Shown piece by piece: positions 44,226 to 53,314 of a stretch of DNA of 64,000 nucleotides; positions within the stretch are counted from its first letter, which is position 1, and each line of letters starts with the position of its first letter. This DNA is from Dyadobacter sp. (lineage in GTDB: Bacteria > Bacteroidota > Bacteroidia > Cytophagales > Spirosomataceae). The position numbers and the translations under genes are program-made. The stretch covers positions 463,013 through 527,012 of the forward strand of contig NZ_JAGIAS010000001.1 of NCBI RefSeq assembly GCF_017744695.1, in the 5' to 3' direction. Under the pieces are notes generated by a model. That model was not told the DNA's origin. It worked only from the letters and a program-made list of their open reading frames with translations, and did not search any database.

Positions 44226-44335
44226 GGGGACTGGCTAAAAAGTAAATTTTCTGACCTGGGAATCGCCCATACGAGAATTCTCCCAGATAGATATCCGAAT
44301 AAAATAAGGACACTTCGGACTTTTTAGTCAGCCCC
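44226..44335. mobile_element. Possible MITE or IS remnant bounded by inverted repeats
   Basis: A 110-bp non-coding segment starts with GGGGACTGGCTAAAAAGT (44226-44243) and ends with ACTTTTTAGTCAGCCCC (44319-44335), imperfect inverted repeats of 17-18 bp. Ends of the form GGGGCTGACTAAAAAGT resemble the terminal repeats of some Bacteroidota insertion sequences, as I remember them. The interior holds no gene but has a second small inverted repeat (CTGGGA and TCCCAG). I saw no clear target-site duplication. A bidirectional terminator between the convergent neighbours is the alternative. Confidence 0.4.
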
Positions 44336-44360
44336 TTGACATGCATTAAATGGAAGAAAT

Positions 44361-46019
44361 TTACAGCCTGTAACGTGCAATGAAAGTGTTTCGCATCGGA
44401 TAATTGCGGCCGGTTAACCTGACACCATTAAAAGTCGATGACTCATAAAACCATCCCGTTGCATAAACATAGCCATTAATAGTACAAATTTTGTTCACCC
44501 GGTCCTCATCAGTTCCGCCGTCCGAGATGGGGCTATCAATGGTTGGATTGAGGCTTTCGGGATCGACTTTGGTAATGATAATGTCCGTCCCCCCTTTGCT
44601 TTTTAGCGTAGGATTGCCCTTCATGGGAAACCACCCTTTGTCAGAGAATGATCCTGCAATGACGATTTCACCATTGGGTGTCAGCGCGATGCCGCCATGA
44701 TAGTCCGGATTCTTCTCGTTAAACCCGTTGCGTGCATTATTCCGGACTTCACCATCGGCATTCCAATTAGCGAGAAAGACGTTTTCGTTATCACTACTAT
44801 TGAGTTTCAACTCGCCGAGGTTCCCGCTATGCATGCCGGTCACATATACGTTTTCGGACGCTTCGTCCACTAAAATGTCATATGCAAAATCGACACCACT
44901 TGAAGCGGCACGGCGTGCCCATTGAAATGTTGGCCCGGCACGTTTCCATTTAGCAACAAAAACATCGACACTATCCACACCTTCAAGAGCGGTCGATGGA
45001 AATTTGATCGTTCTTAGAAATGCTCCGGTGATGTATGCGTCGCCGGACTTATCAACCGCTATTGCCTCGGGGGCCTGTATATTCCGGCCTGTAATCAATG
45101 CCGGGTCTCCAAATGTACCCTGCGCAGCGCTCACATCCATTATTACCAGAAAACCGTCTCTCTCATCGGCTAGTTTCCGATGGTTGTCAAATTCAATATT
45201 CTGGTTCTGTCCGTCCCCTTCGACGGTGCCGGTCAGATACAATTTGGGCCCCTCCGCGGCCTGGTAAAATGCCAGCGATCTCCCCTGGTCATTTAGTGGT
45301 CCGCCGAAAGTCTTGAACCAAAGCGGAGCTCCTGAGTTAGCATCGAGCATCGCTACAAATCCATCTAAATTACCCTTGGCAGATGTGCTCCCTCCCAGCA
45401 ATGCATCACCCACGAAACCCGTCAAATACACATGGTTAGCACTATCGAGCGCAAGGGCATTGGCATGGTCGTTGCCTGAGCTGCCGCCCGTGTACACCCA
45501 CTGGCACTGGCCCTCACTGTTGTACTTGGCCACAAAAAAGTCGTCGGCGCCATTGGACAAAGTGCGCGTAAATCCAATTCCGAAGTTAATTTCTCCGCTA
45601 CCGGTGCCGGAAACGTAGACGTTCCCCTTTGCGTCGGCAACGATATCGGTTGGAAAATTCTGATCACCCGATATACTGAATGCATCAGGCGAGGGCGCTT
45701 CGATATTTACGATCTGAGTAAAGCCACTACTTCCTCCATCGACGCCCTTCACAATCAATTTTACCTCGTAGCTTTTGGCGGCTTCAAAACGATGACTTAC
45801 AGAATCTCCCGGTTTTAACTCGCTGCCGTCGCCAAAATCCCACCAAATATTCTCCCCATTTTCCGACTCGCTGATGAAGGTAATTGTGCAAGGGGCCTTG
45901 CATCCATTTTCGGGAGTGAATTTGAATCGTGACACCGGCCTTTGAGGCGTCTCGATGTGGCACGCAATAACAATTGAAGCTAGCAGGATGTAGGTAAAAA
46001 ATCTATTCATGAAAGACAT
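44361..46019 (-). CDS. PKD-domain lipoprotein with SBBP-type beta-propeller repeats
   Basis: A protein of 552 residues. The signal is lipoprotein-like (MNRFFTYILLASIVIAC, Cys at about residue 20). Either ATG, at 46019 or 46010, could be used; the second begins the signal more naturally. Residues of about 30-110 form a PKD domain with the signature WWDFGDGS and the closing strand SYEVKLIVKG. The rest is a chain of repeats such as DIVADAKGNVYVSGTGSG, ALALDSANHVYLTGFVG, AIAVDKSGDAYITGAF and DILVDEASENVYVTG, which match SBBP/NHL-like propeller blades. It is probably anchored on the outer membrane and binds a polymer or protein. It converges on the T9SS gene at 41520, separated by the MITE-like element. 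Confidence 0.85.
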   Translation of the reverse strand: MSFMNRFFTYILLASIVIACHIETPQRPVSRFKFTPENGCKAPCTITFISESENGENIWWDFGDGSELKPGDSVSHRFEAAKSYEVKLIVKGVDGGSSGFTQIVNIEAPSPDAFSISGDQNFPTDIVADAKGNVYVSGTGSGEINFGIGFTRTLSNGADDFFVAKYNSEGQCQWVYTGGSSGNDHANALALDSANHVYLTGFVGDALLGGSTSAKGNLDGFVAMLDANSGAPLWFKTFGGPLNDQGRSLAFYQAAEGPKLYLTGTVEGDGQNQNIEFDNHRKLADERDGFLVIMDVSAAQGTFGDPALITGRNIQAPEAIAVDKSGDAYITGAFLRTIKFPSTALEGVDSVDVFVAKWKRAGPTFQWARRAASSGVDFAYDILVDEASENVYVTGMHSGNLGELKLNSSDNENVFLANWNADGEVRNNARNGFNEKNPDYHGGIALTPNGEIVIAGSFSDKGWFPMKGNPTLKSKGGTDIIITKVDPESLNPTIDSPISDGGTDEDRVNKICTINGYVYATGWFYESSTFNGVRLTGRNYPMRNTFIARYRL

Positions 46020-46068
46020 TGGCCATTTTCTCGGTTTTCGCGAGAGGAATAATCCCGTTAATGATTAA

Positions 46069-47667
46069 TCATTTAATAAATACACTCATAAACGGACGCA
46101 TATCCATTTCCGCGATGTTGAGGTTGGATTTTCGGTAATAGAACCTGCTCCCGAAACGAGATGCGGAAACCGGAATTTCACAGTGCGCTACCGGCATACT
46201 GTTAATCTTGTCGACGACAAATGTTTCTCTGCTGTTGCCCAGAAACCTGAAATGGGCATTTTCGAAGTAATTCCTGTACAGAATATTCTTGTCTACCTTT
46301 TCCACAAATGCAAAATCGTTGTTGAATTTCAGGACGTCCCCAGCCTGCGAAAGAAGGTAATAATGGTCGCGGTCGAGGCTTAGCTGCGCGCAGGCCGAAT
46401 CTTTTTTGGCAAACAACTCGTCCGAAACGAACGAGCGTATTTCATCGCCATCGGGCAAGTCTATGATGTTCTTTTGGGTCAGCCCCTCGGGCGAAAATTC
46501 GTGAATTTCGAGTTTGTCACGATGCAGAAGGTAGAGATCGCGCCCCTGGATCATGTAATCCGTAAAGTAGTTTTTACGCTCGTCCCAAACCTTCATGAAA
46601 AGTTGCCGGCCGGTGGACGCTTCGAATGCTGCGATAAACGGTGTACCGAAGCGTGCCGGGCTGCCATACTTCATTGCATGCCCCGTGTTGATCATGTAAA
46701 GTACATCACCTTCCCGGAACAGATGGGATTTACTGGTTTGTTTTTCGTTCAGGTCGGTGGACCAAATGGTTTTGCCTTCCAGCGAGAGACAGCTGATCTT
46801 GTTCTTGGCTGCGAAGAAAATCGTGTCTTTACTGAAAACAACATTCGAGCAAATGTCCAGGAAAAGGTTCATGTAGGCATTTCCACCGTAAGGTATCCCG
46901 TAGGCGTAATATGCGCCCCCGCTCAATGCGCCGCTCGCGGCGCCCATTGCCACGCCGGTGAGTACGGCCAGGCCCACCCGCTTCATATCCACCTTTTCGG
47001 CATGTGAAACACGGTCCACAGACCAACCTTCTCCGTCGGTAATCCGTACCCAATGCAGGCCCGACGATTTGATCAGCGCCGTCTCGTCGTCCAGCATTTG
47101 GAGGTCCTGCCAGCCATAAGTACCCGGTACGTACCTGTGCCAGACCGATTTACCATTTTCCAGGTCGATGCCCTGCATGACCCTGAGACCACTATCCTGC
47201 AAGTTGTAGCACAGTGCCCGGTCGAGCTCGGGAAAAACTTTGAACGCGATTCCCTTTGAAGTCCAAAGCGGCAACCCATTGTCGGGATTGAGCCTTTCCA
47301 GCTTGTTGCCCCGCTGTTGCAGTATTACATCTCCATCCAGGAGCAACTGGCTTTGCGCGTATTTGAATTTTTTCTGCCATTTGGTACGTCCGCTGGTGAT
47401 ATCGAAAACCATTACTTCGCCTTTGAAAGCCCACATCTCATTGTTAGGATTTTTCTTGCGGAGCATCACCGCGAATGACGACTCGTCGGGCAGCGGGTGA
47501 ATGCGAAAAACGGGCATTCCAAAACCAATTTCCCTACCTTTCAGCGGCGTATTCGTCCTGAAATCAATTCCCGTTTGAAACTCATTAAAGAGAGGTTGGA
47601 TTTTAGATTGTGAGAACGTGACTGCAACAGGATACAGCAAAAGAAAAAGCAGCAGATTTCTTTTCAT
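46069..47667 (-). CDS. PQQ-like beta-propeller repeat protein, exported
   Basis: A protein of 532 residues with a clear signal peptide (MKRNLLLFLLLYPVAVTFSQ). Repeats of the PQQ-enzyme type are visible: VMVFDITSGRTKWQKKFK, LERLNPDNGLPLWTSKG, IDLENGKSVWHRYV and ISCLSLEGKTIWSTDLN. They share the D-x-x-x-G-x-x-x-W pattern of eight-bladed PQQ propellers, but the residues needed for cofactor binding cannot be judged here. An odd hydrophobic glycine-rich insert (VLTGVAMGAASGALSGGAYY) breaks the propeller near residue 235. BamB-like scaffolding or substrate binding is as likely as enzyme activity. It is followed after about 50 bp by the PKD lipoprotein gene, so the two may be co-transcribed. Confidence 0.8.
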   Translation of the reverse strand: MKRNLLLFLLLYPVAVTFSQSKIQPLFNEFQTGIDFRTNTPLKGREIGFGMPVFRIHPLPDESSFAVMLRKKNPNNEMWAFKGEVMVFDITSGRTKWQKKFKYAQSQLLLDGDVILQQRGNKLERLNPDNGLPLWTSKGIAFKVFPELDRALCYNLQDSGLRVMQGIDLENGKSVWHRYVPGTYGWQDLQMLDDETALIKSSGLHWVRITDGEGWSVDRVSHAEKVDMKRVGLAVLTGVAMGAASGALSGGAYYAYGIPYGGNAYMNLFLDICSNVVFSKDTIFFAAKNKISCLSLEGKTIWSTDLNEKQTSKSHLFREGDVLYMINTGHAMKYGSPARFGTPFIAAFEASTGRQLFMKVWDERKNYFTDYMIQGRDLYLLHRDKLEIHEFSPEGLTQKNIIDLPDGDEIRSFVSDELFAKKDSACAQLSLDRDHYYLLSQAGDVLKFNNDFAFVEKVDKNILYRNYFENAHFRFLGNSRETFVVDKINSMPVAHCEIPVSASRFGSRFYYRKSNLNIAEMDMRPFMSVFIK

Positions 47668-47848
47668 GAATTAGATATTGAACTGATAGGTGAGGTATTT
47701 TTATATTCTAAATATCGAAAGTACCCGGCCATTATTTTCTCCCCGCCCAAAGTTTTCCATCAATTTTGCTTTGTGTCAGAAACGCCTTGTAGTCCTTGAT
47801 GTTTGAAATAGCATTTAGAGCATGCTTTGCTGCGTAATTCTTAAATTT

Positions 47849-48451
47849 TTATAAGTCCTGCCCCTCATCAGCACTCATTGCAATAGATTTGAAGCACTTG
47901 TAAACTGCCTGCCGAAGCGAATATCGATAGATTTTCTCCATTTTCTCCTGGTCCGCATCTATGGATTCCACACCGAACTCAGCCATGGATTCACAGGAAA
48001 TGAGCCGTTTATCGGTCGCCAAATCATACAGAGTAACCTCCATCCTGACATGGCCCCGTTCTCTCTCAGACATCGCCGTTGCAGAAAACTCTTTGTAAGC
48101 ATCAACCAAAACAACGATTGCCTGTACGGACGGACCGGAGCCTTTGATATTATTCTTGAAAAAAGCCTCTATTTCGTGCCGGTGCTCGGCCGTAACGGCC
48201 GGTGAATGCTTGGCATAGCTTTTCGGAGTCGAAAAGGTCGGAATTTTCATTTCACCTGCCGAAACGTTTCTTCTGTTGTCGACTATTTCGATATGCTGAA
48301 CCTGGTAGGCCAGGTTTACGTTCGGGACATCCTCGTCCAGTATTTTCGGCATTCGCTTGACTGGCACGCAGCTGATAATCAGAGAGCCGACCGTTGCAAT
48401 AAAGAGCAGGAAAACGAAACGTTTAATTATCCTCTTAGTAGGAGTGTACAT
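47849..48451 (-). CDS. Hypothetical lipoprotein
   Basis: A protein of 200 residues with a lipoprotein signal (RFVFLLFIATVGSLIISC, acylated Cys at about residue 28) followed by VPVKRMPKILDEDVP. The mature part has mixed alpha/beta character, with a charged run that includes SERERGHVRMEVTLYDL, DKRLISCE and a helical end (SLRQAVYKCFKSIAMS). I recognise no domain. It may belong to the cell-surface set of this region because of its lipobox. The gene is probably monocistronic: gaps of 180-195 bp on both sides show nothing that I can name. Confidence 0.75.
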   Translation of the reverse strand: MYTPTKRIIKRFVFLLFIATVGSLIISCVPVKRMPKILDEDVPNVNLAYQVQHIEIVDNRRNVSAGEMKIPTFSTPKSYAKHSPAVTAEHRHEIEAFFKNNIKGSGPSVQAIVVLVDAYKEFSATAMSERERGHVRMEVTLYDLATDKRLISCESMAEFGVESIDADQEKMEKIYRYSLRQAVYKCFKSIAMSADEGQDL

Positions 48452-48646
48452 TATGTTGGTAATTATACCTTATCGAAAGGCTGGTAACAGGTGCTCCACA
48501 GGGCTGCGAGGTTTATCTGTCACAAGACCGCTCTCCCGATAGCGCTATTGATTGAGTTATGTTGGATACAAATTTAGTGTCGCAAATGTAGCCAGGAAAC
48601 GTTTAAGATGGCCTTTCTTTGCGGCTCATCGTCCCCCCGTAAAGAC

Positions 48647-51600
48647 TTATTCCCGCACAATCCTGAATTGCAGCGTTTCTTTTTCCGACTCTATGCTGAT
48701 CACGTACACACCCGGCAGTATCTGCCTGTCCGTAATATCCAGCGAGATTTTCCCGCTGGAAATCTGCACTTGTCTCGACAATATGGTACGTCCGGAAAGA
48801 TCCGTGATACGCGCGGTAGCGGTTTGATCTGCGTAATCCCGAAGGTGAATATCAATGTGGTCCGTTATCGGATTGGGAGAAACATAATGCCGGGCCCGGT
48901 TAAGATCATTGCTACTGACATTCAGAATCTTACTATAAGCAAAGGTATTGTCGAGATCCACCATTTTCAGCCGGTAATACAGCGTTTGAGAGGGCTTAAA
49001 TGGATTTGAATCAAGAAAACGATAGCGCGACTTTGCTGCATCGAATGCCATGTCACCTGCATGCTCAAACCGTTTGGCATCGGCGCTTCTTTCTATTTCA
49101 AAGTGGCTGAAATGCTCCGCGTCGGCAATGTCCCATTGGAGTATCACATCTTTTTCCAGGCGCTCGCCGGTAAAGGAAACCAGCTTAACGGGCAACGGGC
49201 CGTCGTAAGTTTGCAAAATAAATCCGCTGAACCCTGTCACGTCGAAAGTGACTTCCCAGCGCTGAAAATCCGTACTCCAGCGGATATTTTCATCGTCCGG
49301 GTCGATGAGCGCTACGCCCTGTTTGTAACTGCCGGGCAGACCTGTGCCGTTGCCACTGGTGCCTGGATACTTCCCGATCCTGATTGCAGCAATGCCTTCG
49401 GTATCATCCGGCCCTGTCGGCAATTTAGGATTGCTGGCAGGGGAACTATTGAAAAGATTGAATTCGGCCTGGGAAAAAAATAGTGTCAGGGTGCCTGTGG
49501 CCGTCGCCGCATTGCTCGTTGGCGTGATTTCGTAGTGCCGGGTCAGGTATGGTATGGCCCCTACGGTCGGGACGCTGTTTTCTACCCAAACCCTTGCGTC
49601 GACAGGCCCGTTGACGGGACTGGCGCCGGAAGGCTGCACAGCTGCGATAATCTGGCAATTGTCAGCGGTCGCGAGCGGCGTCCGGGCCGGTCCCTGGACG
49701 TTTGTCTGTCCGCTGACGGCATTGGTACCGAGCGATTTGCTGGTTGCAGAGAAAATGGTGATCATGTTTTCCGCCGAGCGGGTGAAAATCAGGTAATCAT
49801 AAACGGGATTGTAAACAGTATTATCGCGGTAGGCCGGGAATGGCGCAACGATACTGTTACATGGATTGGCTTCTCCGACAGTACCCGTAAAACCGTTACC
49901 CCAGGTAGCAGCGCTACCCGTGCCAAAACCGCCTGGCGGATTTCCATACATAGGAATAGTAGCCACGTAGTTGCCGTCCGGCAATGGGGTAATTTTAATA
50001 ACATCGCTATAATCGCCTGTATTTTTCGGTATCAGCAGCGCATTCGAAGAACTGATATTCCCGATGGTTCCTCCCTGGCCATTTCCCCAGATCACGGCGC
50101 CAAGATGCGGACGAACCGGGTCGTTGTCCACCCACCAGTGCGTCGTAACCACATAATTCCCGTTCACCAGGGGCGTAACGCCGATGTTGATGTAGTCGCT
50201 ATGCAGGGTGGAAAGTTTGACGAGCGAATTGGTACTGTTGACGACGCCTACCGAACCGGTTGCTCCGTTACCCCATGTGATGGCTGTATATGCCCCCGCC
50301 TGTCCGTACCATTGCTGCGAGTTCACCACATAATTTCCGTTCGTCAGCGGTACGATTTGTCCATATCCGTCTATGGTACCCACATGGTCGCCCTCTGATT
50401 GCCCCACGAGGGAATTGGCACCGGATACTACTCCGGTGGTCCCGGTAACTCCATTTCCCCAGGTTGCCGCTCCTGCGCCGACTTTGCCGTCGATTGTACA
50501 CGCTGACGATCCCACCACGTAATGGCCGTTTGTCAGCGCGACAGCTCCATACCCGACCCTGTCGGTAGCAAGTGTACCAACCAGGGAATTCGATTCGCTA
50601 ACCACACCCGTAGTACCGGCAAACCCGTTACCCCAGGTCGCAGCTCCTGCATCCGCATTTCCGTTGCGCTCCCAATAAGGAGAACAAATGACATAGTTCC
50701 CGTTGGTTAGCGCCGCGCCGGCCCCGGCACCTACTTGGTCGTCCTGATGGGTCCCGTACAAGGAGTTGGCTTGCGAAACTATGCCGGTAACCGGTCCTGC
50801 ACCATTTACCCAGGTCGCTGCTCCCGCCCGCGAGACGGCTCCATTGCTCCAAAAAGGGCTGTTAACCACATAATGGCCGTTGGTCAATGCGATCACCCCG
50901 CCCGAGCCTACTCTATCGAAAGTTGTTGTGCCGATCAACGAGTTGGATGGCGAAACCATGCCTGTAAGCCCGGTGTTACCATCGGCCCAGGTGACGGCCC
51001 CCGCCAACGCAGAACCGGCATTGCTCCATTCCGGGCTGGCCACCACATAGTTGCCGTTTTTCAACGCGGTCACATATCCACCCGAGCTTAAAGAATTTGA
51101 AGTGCTAACGGTCCCCGTAACACCCGTATTGCCATTACCCCAGGTCGCCCAGGCAGGCGATCCCACCACGTAATTACCGTTGGAAAGAATGATAACACCC
51201 CGCTGCGAAATGGCGGCATCAGTGGAAGTCCCCACCAGGGAATTTTGCGGGGAAACAGTCCCTGTTATGCCGGTATCTCCATTGACCCATGTAGCTGCAC
51301 CCGCTCTTTGAACATTACCGTTTGCCCAGCCAGGCCAGGAAATGATAAAGTTACTATTGGGAAGTACTGTAATGCCTCCCGACTCCTGCAACTGGTCCCT
51401 ACCTGTGCCGACAATCGAATTTGCCTCACTGATCGTTCCCGATATCCCCGTTGTACCACTGGCCCATGTCACCGCACCAACGCGCTGCATGTTGCTATCG
51501 AACCAGCCGGAACTTTTGATGACGAAATTGCCATTAGGCAACGGGTAGATTTCGTTCCCGATGTATTCATTTTCATGGCCTGTCACAGTACTGATAAGCT

Positions 51601-51835
51601 GGTGGGTTTTCCCATTGTATAAGTACACCGCACCGGCGTTGTAAGGTCCGTTGGGTGCATAGTAATTCGGGTCCGTCACCACATAGTTGCCATTGGTGAG
51701 TACCGTAACCTTCGCGCCGAACCCGCCGAACTCGGAAGGCCCGTGAATGTCCTTAGGCTGCGCCTTTAATGTAAAATGGCAGAAGCCCGACAGAATCATC
51801 GCCAACAGCAGATAGTAGACTTTCTGGATCATCAT
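48647..51835 (-). CDS. T9SS-exported protein with about eleven tandem ~57-residue repeats
   Basis: A protein of 1062 residues with a signal peptide (YLLLAMILSGFCHFTLKAQ). From about residue 30 to 650 the sequence is a tandem array of some eleven units, each near 55-60 residues. A unit has the form GAxTWGNGxTGxTGxVSxxNSLVG, then a variable stretch, then LTNGNYVVxSPxW. This resembles the DUF5650-type repeat as I remember it. Residues of about 650-870 are a beta-sandwich region (PSGASPVNGPVDARVWVEN). The linker LPVKLVSFTGERLEKDVIL and a type A T9SS domain (about 980-1062) follow. The repeats probably fold into a propeller or solenoid on the cell surface. Function is unknown; adhesion or ligand binding is plausible. 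Confidence 0.88.
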   Translation of the reverse strand: MMIQKVYYLLLAMILSGFCHFTLKAQPKDIHGPSEFGGFGAKVTVLTNGNYVVTDPNYYAPNGPYNAGAVYLYNGKTHQLISTVTGHENEYIGNEIYPLPNGNFVIKSSGWFDSNMQRVGAVTWASGTTGISGTISEANSIVGTGRDQLQESGGITVLPNSNFIISWPGWANGNVQRAGAATWVNGDTGITGTVSPQNSLVGTSTDAAISQRGVIILSNGNYVVGSPAWATWGNGNTGVTGTVSTSNSLSSGGYVTALKNGNYVVASPEWSNAGSALAGAVTWADGNTGLTGMVSPSNSLIGTTTFDRVGSGGVIALTNGHYVVNSPFWSNGAVSRAGAATWVNGAGPVTGIVSQANSLYGTHQDDQVGAGAGAALTNGNYVICSPYWERNGNADAGAATWGNGFAGTTGVVSESNSLVGTLATDRVGYGAVALTNGHYVVGSSACTIDGKVGAGAATWGNGVTGTTGVVSGANSLVGQSEGDHVGTIDGYGQIVPLTNGNYVVNSQQWYGQAGAYTAITWGNGATGSVGVVNSTNSLVKLSTLHSDYINIGVTPLVNGNYVVTTHWWVDNDPVRPHLGAVIWGNGQGGTIGNISSSNALLIPKNTGDYSDVIKITPLPDGNYVATIPMYGNPPGGFGTGSAATWGNGFTGTVGEANPCNSIVAPFPAYRDNTVYNPVYDYLIFTRSAENMITIFSATSKSLGTNAVSGQTNVQGPARTPLATADNCQIIAAVQPSGASPVNGPVDARVWVENSVPTVGAIPYLTRHYEITPTSNAATATGTLTLFFSQAEFNLFNSSPASNPKLPTGPDDTEGIAAIRIGKYPGTSGNGTGLPGSYKQGVALIDPDDENIRWSTDFQRWEVTFDVTGFSGFILQTYDGPLPVKLVSFTGERLEKDVILQWDIADAEHFSHFEIERSADAKRFEHAGDMAFDAAKSRYRFLDSNPFKPSQTLYYRLKMVDLDNTFAYSKILNVSSNDLNRARHYVSPNPITDHIDIHLRDYADQTATARITDLSGRTILSRQVQISSGKISLDITDRQILPGVYVISIESEKETLQFRIVRE

Positions 51836-52020
51836 GACTGTTTAGTTGATAGAAACATGCGTGTATGGCGAATCTCCTGACAAGCAGTTCCCGGGTAAAG
51901 TTGAGTTCAATTGGGAATGCTTATCGTTCAATAATGGCACCAAACTGTATTGACAATGCACAATGGTGTGGCGACCGCCTAAGAACCTATTTAAATTTTT
52001 AACTAAAACTAACGGTAAAT

Positions 52021-52749
52021 CTATTGGGATTGCCGGCATGGAACGCAGACGTGCGGCACAACTTTCGGGTTAAAGGACATCCTGGCTTCCGCGATGTCTC
52101 TGTACCATTGATAATTATAAGGCGCCCCCCGCAGCATTTGTGAAGTTTTTACATTTTGCACCAACAGATAATAATTGGAAAATAGCGGATAGTCAAGGTA
52201 ATCGCCATTGTAATTAAACCGACCGGAGAAATCGTAGGTGACATCATAGGTATATGTGCCGCCCACTGGAATATCGATAGTGACCTGCGGCAGATCCTCA
52301 TCCTTTTCAAGCTCAAAAAAGCCTGACCGGCTATCATATTCAGCGATAGGACTCGATACCAGATCCTTTCTTAAAATATATTTGTTGGAACCGGCGGGTG
52401 GCGGAGCAATGCGTTTGATCGTCACCTTGCCTTGAAGACCTATATAGAAGAACTGGCTGATGTAACTTGCGACCCAGCTTCCATATTGCGGCTCTATTAG
52501 CTTCACATCCGGTTGTCCCGGCGTTACTGTTCCGTAACGGGTAGTATCCGGCTTTCCTGAATAGTAATCGACCCGAAAGAAATCGGCTTTTACAAATTCA
52601 AATTCACAATTTACCGCGCGCGGAGTGCCATCTATTCGATTGCAATTGGAAACAGGATCTGGAATGTTATGATCCTGGCAGGAAAATGCCATTGCGGTTA
52701 GAAAAATGGCCGAAAGCGCCGCCAGCTTTAATAGTGTATAGTGTTTCAA
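52021..52749 (-). CDS. Hypothetical lipoprotein
   Basis: A protein of 242 residues if the TTG at 52749 is the start. That start gives a fine lipoprotein signal (LKHYTLLKLAALSAIFLTAM, then AFSC with Cys24); the frame extends another 40 codons upstream, but only to other TTG codons and without signal features. The mature part begins QDHNIPDPVSNC and is beta-rich, with a jelly-roll-like feel (VTIDIPVGGTYTYDVTYDFS). It ends in a CVPC pair (VPHVCVPCRQSQ). I recognise no family. It lies upstream of the repeat-rich T9SS protein gene on the same strand, but 185 bp apart, so co-transcription is uncertain. Confidence 0.65.
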   Translation of the reverse strand: MKHYTLLKLAALSAIFLTAMAFSCQDHNIPDPVSNCNRIDGTPRAVNCEFEFVKADFFRVDYYSGKPDTTRYGTVTPGQPDVKLIEPQYGSWVASYISQFFYIGLQGKVTIKRIAPPPAGSNKYILRKDLVSSPIAEYDSRSGFFELEKDEDLPQVTIDIPVGGTYTYDVTYDFSGRFNYNGDYLDYPLFSNYYLLVQNVKTSQMLRGAPYNYQWYRDIAEARMSFNPKVVPHVCVPCRQSQ

Positions 52750-52968
52750 TTGACCGGTGTTTATAATGTGCACAAAATGTAATCGAAAGTTACAAAGAAG
52801 TCTTTGATAATTGCCCACCCACAACGGGATTTTACAAGTGCTTACGAAAAGCCCTGGGCAATGCAACAATCATTTGACAAGCGCATAGTTCATATCACTG
52901 CATCGTAAGCCGACAAAAGGAATATCTTAGCACCTTTAACTGCCAGGTGACAAGCTAACCAGACGTGT

Positions 52969-53312
52969 ATGATACAGATCTCTCCTAAGACTATACATTC
53001 GGCTCTTGATCGCGTCCTGCGGCTTGCACTGCTATTCCTCGCATTGTTTGATAGTACATCACTACGTGCCCTGTTGGGTTAACCTATGGCCCGGATGCAT
53101 CCGCGGCTAGGCAGTCCCTGATTACCAGCAAGAACTGGGCGATCTCCGGCGACACATACGACGTAACCTGCGTCAGTTTGCCTGTCACACTGGTGGCATT
53201 TGATGTAAGCAGACGGGAATCCTCGTCGGTACTCCCATGGGCGACGACCGAAGAAACTAACAGCGACCGATTTGAGATCCAGCGTTCAAATTGTAAGGTT
53301 CCTTTTGCTCTA
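52969..53312 (+). pseudogene. Remnant of a T9SS cargo gene
   Basis: An ATG at 52969 opens a signal-peptide-like frame (VLRLALLFLALFDSTSLRAL) that stops at 53079-53081. From about 53076 another frame reads LTYGPDASAARQSLITSKNW, AISGDTYDVTC and then SLPVTLVAFDVSRRESSSVL followed by WATTEETNSDRFEIQRS. The last part is the linker found before T9SS sorting domains in this window (compare LPVRLGNFTA and FDIERS in the GH30 protein). The central body and the sorting domain are missing, and the frame runs into the end of the convergent permease gene at 53315. A cargo gene was thus internally deleted, frameshifted and truncated. Confidence 0.75.
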
Positions 53313-53314
53313 CG

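Noticed and set aside
49535..50398. A 287-codon plus-strand frame opposite the repeat-rich T9SS gene
   Set aside because: It is the antisense of a highly repetitive coding sequence; its own repeats mirror those of the real gene and it lacks any signal or domain.
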